Part shown: positions 6,771 through 9,595 of the stretch, piece after piece
How positions within the stretch are numbered: the stretch's first letter is position 1
How the letters are laid out: each line of letters begins with the position of its first letter
From: Candidatus Sulfopaludibacter sp. SbA3
GTDB lineage: Bacteria > Acidobacteriota > Terriglobia > Bryobacterales > Bryobacteraceae
Reading direction: 5' to 3'
Assembly (NCBI GenBank): GCA_945900935.1
Contig: CAMDKT010000183.1
Location: 1-9,595 of the forward strand
Length of the DNA stretch: 9,595 nt
The notes under the pieces: model-generated
Seen by the model: the letters and a program-made list of their open reading frames with translations, nothing else
Databases searched by the model: none
Told to the model about the DNA's origin: nothing
Translations under genes and position numbers: made by a program

Positions 6771-8315
6771 GTGGACGATCTGGAACTGGAATTTGTCTTT
6801 CGCGGCGTTGACCCGAACTCTTGCGACGCGAGTGAATTGATTATCGCCTGGCTAGGGACGCATCCAGGTTACTTTGTTCAGGGAAGACTCCGCGAGCACT
6901 TCGGCAATTGTTCGCAATGTACGAAGCGGACGCCTGAATTGTTGTCGTTTTTTAACGAGATGGATAGTGAACGAATAACGGCGATCGTTTCGATTCTCCA
7001 GGAGCCCGAATTCTTGTTGGAGCCACTGGACGACAGATTGGACAAGCTATCCGACCTACCAATGGAAGCGGTGTATGACGACCTGAACCTTTTGGATTTG
7101 GAAGCCGATGATCCAGAGCGGGAGGAATTGGAAAGTCAACTTGAATCTAGGTGGGAGGAAGAATTTCGCGAACCGCTTCGCAAACTGTTTCGAGCCAGAT
7201 GGGCCCAGGTACTGGCCAGACTCGGTCCGTTGTTTCACGCGGTGCCATTTGCACGGACTGCGAATTGGGAATTAATCTACAATGACGATCTTTCCGAAGT
7301 GCCTTTTCACCTTAGGGATGCCATTCCGAGTTCAATCCCTTGGGATTATTATCACCAAGTACTACGACTTGGATCGGCGATTGCCGACATGAACCTTCCG
7401 CTCCCAAACGAGTTGCACATCTTTTCGAGAGAGCGTAAATGCAAACCGGTCTTGGACCGATTCTTTAGCGTAAGGGTCCTCGAATTTGAGGAATGGGAAC
7501 TTGAGGCAAAGAATTCCCATGCGATTAACTACCTTGCGCTTCAGATTCATTTGTCGCGCTCGATGGGACTTTTTAGGCAGGCGCAGCGATCTAAAACGGA
7601 GCCGCACGGGGCGCTCGGTTTGGAAGACTTGCGCGGCGACCTCCAGTTGTATGCCAGCGGTTTCGAGGCTGAGTCTCGGGGGATTCGCGAGGGGGTCAAT
7701 AAGCTATCAGAGGCTTTCCAGAAGCTCGCTGCTGAGCACAAAAAGGACGGGCACGGCAGGGGGATTTTAGCCGATCTGATATTGGGTGACGAAATATTGA
7801 ATCGGTTGTCTGATGCGACAAAAAGGTGTGTTCACGATGCCGACATAATCATTCAAAATAGTCCGGAAGATTGCGGGAATGCCTGGATGTTGCTACGCAA
7901 AGCGTTCGAGTTTCAATATGCCGAGTCATTCATTCTTCCATTAGTAACATTCATGGAAAAGAATCAACTTGAGGAGATTTGGATTAAGGAGATGAAAGTT
8001 TCCCTGCGGTTCGAGGACGGTAAGCCAAGACAACCGGCGACCCTCGATGTAGTGATAAAGGGGATGGAGCAAATTCATTGTGGAAACGCGAAGCTCGATG
8101 AGGCCCAGCGGGACGCGATTAGGAAGCACCTAGAAGAGTATGGCGCCACGAAGGAAAAGTGTGAGCAATTGAGAAAGTCGTGGAGGCCGATCAGCTCGAC
8201 GCTGAACAACGAATCGCACGGCCGAGTCAATGCCTTGCGAATCAATAGGGACGAATTCCTCCAAAGCGTTGCCCGAATTCGCGGATTGTTCTTGGCAGTC
8301 GCGTGGAGAAGGTGA
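6771..8315 (+). CDS. Protein of unrecognised family with N-terminal H-x3-C-x2-C motif
   Basis: A 514-residue protein that I do not recognise as a whole. The start is GTG, with AGGGAGG 6 bases upstream. Near the N-terminus, residues ~18-52 (C18, then H43, C47, C50 as HFGNCSQC, followed by TKRTPELL) resemble the zinc-binding helix pair of anti-sigma factors (zf-HC2/ZAS). No transmembrane helix and no adjacent sigma factor are visible. An acidic, helical, Glu-rich stretch covers ~85-145 (EADDPEREELESQLESRWEE), followed by a middle region with aromatic residues and a long mostly helical second half. The C-terminus has LNNESHGRVNAL (479-490) and a basic end (RIRGLFLAVAWRR). It is probably soluble and cytoplasmic. 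The S-H-G near a C-terminal helix recalls some HEPN-like phage-defence or RNA-binding domains, but the classical R-x4-6-H motif was not found, so no function is assigned. It lies 27 bases behind the dehydrogenase and is bracketed by the dehydrogenase-tail repeat. Confidence 0.85.
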   Translation: MDDLELEFVFRGVDPNSCDASELIIAWLGTHPGYFVQGRLREHFGNCSQCTKRTPELLSFFNEMDSERITAIVSILQEPEFLLEPLDDRLDKLSDLPMEAVYDDLNLLDLEADDPEREELESQLESRWEEEFREPLRKLFRARWAQVLARLGPLFHAVPFARTANWELIYNDDLSEVPFHLRDAIPSSIPWDYYHQVLRLGSAIADMNLPLPNELHIFSRERKCKPVLDRFFSVRVLEFEEWELEAKNSHAINYLALQIHLSRSMGLFRQAQRSKTEPHGALGLEDLRGDLQLYASGFEAESRGIREGVNKLSEAFQKLAAEHKKDGHGRGILADLILGDEILNRLSDATKRCVHDADIIIQNSPEDCGNAWMLLRKAFEFQYAESFILPLVTFMEKNQLEEIWIKEMKVSLRFEDGKPRQPATLDVVIKGMEQIHCGNAKLDEAQRDAIRKHLEEYGATKEKCEQLRKSWRPISSTLNNESHGRVNALRINRDEFLQSVARIRGLFLAVAWRR

Positions 8316-8340
8316 GGACCAACGGCCAGTGGTTGGCACC
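8311..8340 (+). terminator. Possible hairpin at the end of the unknown gene
   Basis: CCAAC (8319-8323) pairs with GTTGG (8332-8336) around an 8-base loop, and outer GGTG (8311-8314) pairs with CACC (8337-8340) across a 4-base bulge. It overlaps the stop codon of the unknown gene. No run of T follows, so intrinsic termination is doubtful; it could be chance or an RNA-stabilising hairpin. Confidence 0.25.
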
Positions 8341-8431
8341 GGAGCTGTTATCGGGCACCTCGAGGATGGCATATCACTTAGAGCTTGTCCCGCCGTACGG
8401 CATCCGCGCAATCACCACAGTTTGTGCGTCA

Positions 8432-8821
8432 GGGGTACCGGCGATTTCGACGCCATGGGGGACTTTGAATGCTATTTCTTTGGATACGGGGAATTACGCC
8501 TGGAAGATACCGTTTGGGGAGTATCCGGAGTTAGTGGCCAAGGGGATGAAAGATACGGGGTCGGAGAACTACGGCGGGCCGCTAGTTACTAAGTCGGGGT
8601 TGTTGTTTATCGGGGCGACTAACTTTGACAAAAAATTCCGGGCGTTTGATAAGAAGACGGGGAAGCTCCTTTGGGAGACGCTATTGCCGTTCTCGGGTAA
8701 TGCGACCCCGGCGACGTATTCGGCCGGCGGGAAGCAGTATGTGGTCATAGCGGCGGGCGGCGGGAAGAGCGGAGCGGCCTCGGGAGGCGTTTACGTGGCG
8801 TTTGCGTTGGGGGCGGAGTAA
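8432..8821 (+). repeat. Direct repeat, copy 2: orphan 3' end of a dehydrogenase gene
   Basis: Partner of the repeat at 6360-6743, in the same orientation, about 2.07 kb apart. It has two extra codons (Gly-Ala) before the final Glu and a TAA in place of TGA. Similarity stops abruptly at the left edge, near the GGGGTACCGG at 8432-8441, and at the right edge just after the stop codon. Confidence 0.95.
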
Positions 8822-9090
8822 GACGCTAGCCGATTTGTGAAGACACCTCGGGGAGGCGAGATGTGGCTGGGCGCAATAGGGAATGGAAAGTCCCAGGATT
8901 GGATTCGCGGAATACGGTGGATGGCTTCGTTTTTGCCTTTTGCGAGTTTGTTGGCTTGGCCGAGGCGGACGGTATGCGGGTCGGGGAGTCTTGGACCGGA
9001 TTGATCTAGCTGGGGAAGGCGAGTGGGGCCATTGGCGAATCGTTTGTAATGGCATGAGGGAAGGTCGCGTAAAAGTTTCGGTTGCAAATC
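8822..9090. other. Interval between the dehydrogenase fragment and the toxin gene
   Basis: No recognisable long gene, RNA or repeat was seen. A weak 4-bp stem (CCTC, loop GGG, GAGG, around 8846-8856) is the only hairpin near the fragment's end and has no T-run. The one small frame with a good ribosome site is listed separately. If the downstream side of the repeat is the ancestral flank, this interval is the original 3' flank of the dehydrogenase operon. Confidence 0.5.
8861..9004 (+). CDS. Possible small protein of 47 residues
   Basis: ATG at 8861 is preceded by GGGGAGG with 4-base spacing, a strong ribosome site slightly closer than usual. The predicted peptide starts MWLGAIGNGKSQDW and has a hydrophobic centre (MASFLPFASLLAWP, residues ~21-34), then a basic turn (RR) and a glycine-rich end. 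This could be a small membrane peptide. No homologue is recognised, and a frame of this length can arise by chance, so the ribosome site is the main support. Confidence 0.22.
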   Translation: MWLGAIGNGKSQDWIRGIRWMASFLPFASLLAWPRRTVCGSGSLGPD

Positions 9091-9108
9091 GTTAAGTTAT
9101 AAATTAAC
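9091..9108 (+). promoter_or_regulatory. 18-bp near-perfect palindrome over a -10-like hexamer: candidate operator of the toxin-antitoxin operon
   Basis: GTTAAGTTATAAATTAAC pairs with its own reverse complement at 16 of 18 positions (8 of 9 per half). It contains TATAAA at 9098-9103 and ends 12 bases before the likely toxin start at 9121. Operons of this kind are normally repressed by the HTH antitoxin, alone or with the toxin, binding such a palindrome over the promoter. No strong -35 is visible; TTGCAA at 9082-9087 is too close to pair with TATAAA. The operator role is inferred from position and symmetry. Confidence 0.5.
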
Positions 9109-9120
9109 AATGGGGTGGGA

Positions 9121-9516
9121 ATGCATGGGCCGATCATCTACAAGGGAATCCGGTTCCGAATCGTGTTTGCCAGCCTGAAAAGCGGCGAGCGTCCAGGGGA
9201 AAGGTTTTTTGATGCGCTTTCCATGTCGGATAAGGCGAAGCTCATTTCGTTGTTTCGGCTTGCTGGGGATCTTGGTGAACTGCGGAATCCGGAGAAGTTC
9301 GGTGATCTCGGGAATGGGCTTTATGAGTTCAAGTCGCATCAAATCCGGATGCCGTTCCAATATTCGCGGCGAGAACGGGGAGTGATTGTGATAACGCATG
9401 GGTTTGTGAAGAAGAAGGACAAAACGCCGCCGGAAGAGATCGCGGGGGCGAGGCGGTATTTTGAAGAGGATCAGGCCGACGGCGGGTTAACGATCGCAGG
9501 GAGTTCGAAACAATGA
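9121..9516 (+). CDS. HigB/Gp49-like toxin of the RelE superfamily
   Basis: A 131-residue small basic protein whose central and C-terminal parts match the phage-derived Gp49-like/HigB toxin family. GNGLYEFKSHQIRMPFQY (64-81), GVIVITHGFVKKKDKTP (87-103) and EEIAGARRYFEED (105-117) form the expected strand-strand-helix end, including the GF.KK..KTP signature. Family members are ribosome-dependent mRNA interferases, inhibited by a cognate HTH antitoxin. I prefer ATG at 9121; a GTG at 9115 in the same frame adds only two residues and neither has a textbook ribosome site. The stop overlaps the next gene's start as ATGA, giving the toxin-first order typical of HigBA. About 25 residues after EEIAGARR are polar and probably flexible. 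Confidence 0.85.
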   Translation: MHGPIIYKGIRFRIVFASLKSGERPGERFFDALSMSDKAKLISLFRLAGDLGELRNPEKFGDLGNGLYEFKSHQIRMPFQYSRRERGVIVITHGFVKKKDKTPPEEIAGARRYFEEDQADGGLTIAGSSKQ

Positions 9517-9595
9517 GTACGAAATACGACGAATTGATGAGTGATCCGGCTTTTCGGAAGCTAATGGCGGAGGAGAGCTTGGTGGCGGAAGTGAG
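9513..9595 (+). CDS. Probable HTH-type antitoxin, 5' end only
   Basis: Only 27 codons are inside the window: MSTKYDELMSDPAFRKLM, then AEESLVAEV. The start ATG overlaps the toxin stop by the ATGA arrangement, indicating translational coupling. A short acidic-helical N-terminus with a DPAFRKL-type phrase right behind a Gp49/HigB toxin is typical of XRE-family antitoxins, but the helix-turn-helix itself lies beyond the edge. The assignment rests mainly on position. The palindrome upstream of the toxin is a plausible binding site. Confidence 0.7.
   Translation, partial: MSTKYDELMSDPAFRKLMAEESLVAEV

Larger units (their letters stand above)
6744..8431 (+). other. Probable inserted accessory segment between the two dehydrogenase tails
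   Basis: About 1.7 kb holding the unknown 514-residue gene plus 116 bases behind it, bracketed by direct repeats of the dehydrogenase 3' end. Codon choice differs by eye from the preceding operon, with less of the G-ending, GGG- and TTG-heavy usage. No integrase, transposase or short terminal repeats were found, so this is inferred to be a module acquired by homologous recombination or left by a rearranged tandem duplication, not a transposon. Confidence 0.5.
8303..8821 (+). pseudogene. Headless fragment of a PQQ dehydrogenase (C-terminal ~128 codons)
   Basis: From 8432 the frame encodes GVPAISTPWGTLNAIS and onward to a near-perfect copy of the C-terminal block of the dehydrogenase. It ends LGAE, where the intact gene ends LE. 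It lacks the signal peptide, PQQ-binding propeller and heme domain, so it cannot be an active enzyme alone. The open frame extends upstream to a GTG at 8303, overlapping the unknown gene by 13 bases, but has no good ribosome site. The stretch 8316-8431 has no convincing relation to the dehydrogenase apart from a short VRTNGQW that resembles VRNNGQW at residues 411-417 of the intact protein. The frame is uninterrupted and differences from the intact copy are mostly synonymous, so either the fragment is young or it evolved under selection before being cut off. Confidence 0.85.

Noticed and set aside
8230..8592. Plus-strand open frame of 120 codons in another frame
   Set aside because: It overlaps the unknown gene and the dehydrogenase fragment, has no ribosome site and shows no recognisable family.
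6744..8821. Transposon or insertion sequence
   Set aside because: No transposase, terminal inverted repeats or short target duplications were found; the long coding repeat is a different pattern.
8303..8821. Functional 172-residue protein
   Set aside because: It has only the last part of a propeller, no signal peptide, no cofactor site and no ribosome site, so a gene fragment is more likely.

Overview
The window comes from a fairly GC-rich bacterial chromosome. Quinoprotein dehydrogenases with an internal cytochrome c, MacB-type permeases lacking an adjacent ATPase, PPK2 and CrcB together suggest an Acidobacteriota-like soil bacterium (Solibacter/Bryobacter type). That placement is an inference from gene content only. 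No rRNA, tRNA, CRISPR array, integrase or transposase was seen.

Left part, minus strand (1-1723): a two-gene operon reads leftward from a divergent start region. A class I polyphosphate kinase 2 (GTG start) is followed directly (TAA then ATG, no gap) by a secreted calcineurin-like metallophosphoesterase that runs off the left edge.

Middle, plus strand (1752-6743): four tightly packed genes. These are a CrcB/FluC fluoride channel, two MacB/FtsX-type ABC permeases, and a PQQ-dependent dehydrogenase with a cytochrome c domain inserted in its beta-propeller. The junctions are a 4-base ATGA overlap, a 3-base gap and an 8-base overlap, so this is probably one transcription unit.

Right part (6744-9595) looks accessory. 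A 514-residue protein of unrecognised family, with an H-x3-C-x2-C motif near its N-terminus, sits directly behind the dehydrogenase. It is followed by a second, headless copy of the last ~128 codons of the dehydrogenase (8432-8821). The two copies are about 93% identical in DNA and differ almost only at synonymous sites. The unknown gene is therefore bracketed by a ~0.38 kb direct repeat made of the dehydrogenase 3' end, as if a module had entered by homologous recombination and regenerated the gene end. A non-coding or weakly coding stretch follows, then an 18-bp near-palindrome. The window ends in a toxin-antitoxin operon: a HigB/Gp49-like RelE-superfamily toxin overlapping (ATGA) the start of a probable HTH antitoxin cut by the right edge.

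The most interesting part is the repeat-bracketed unknown gene and how it arrived there.
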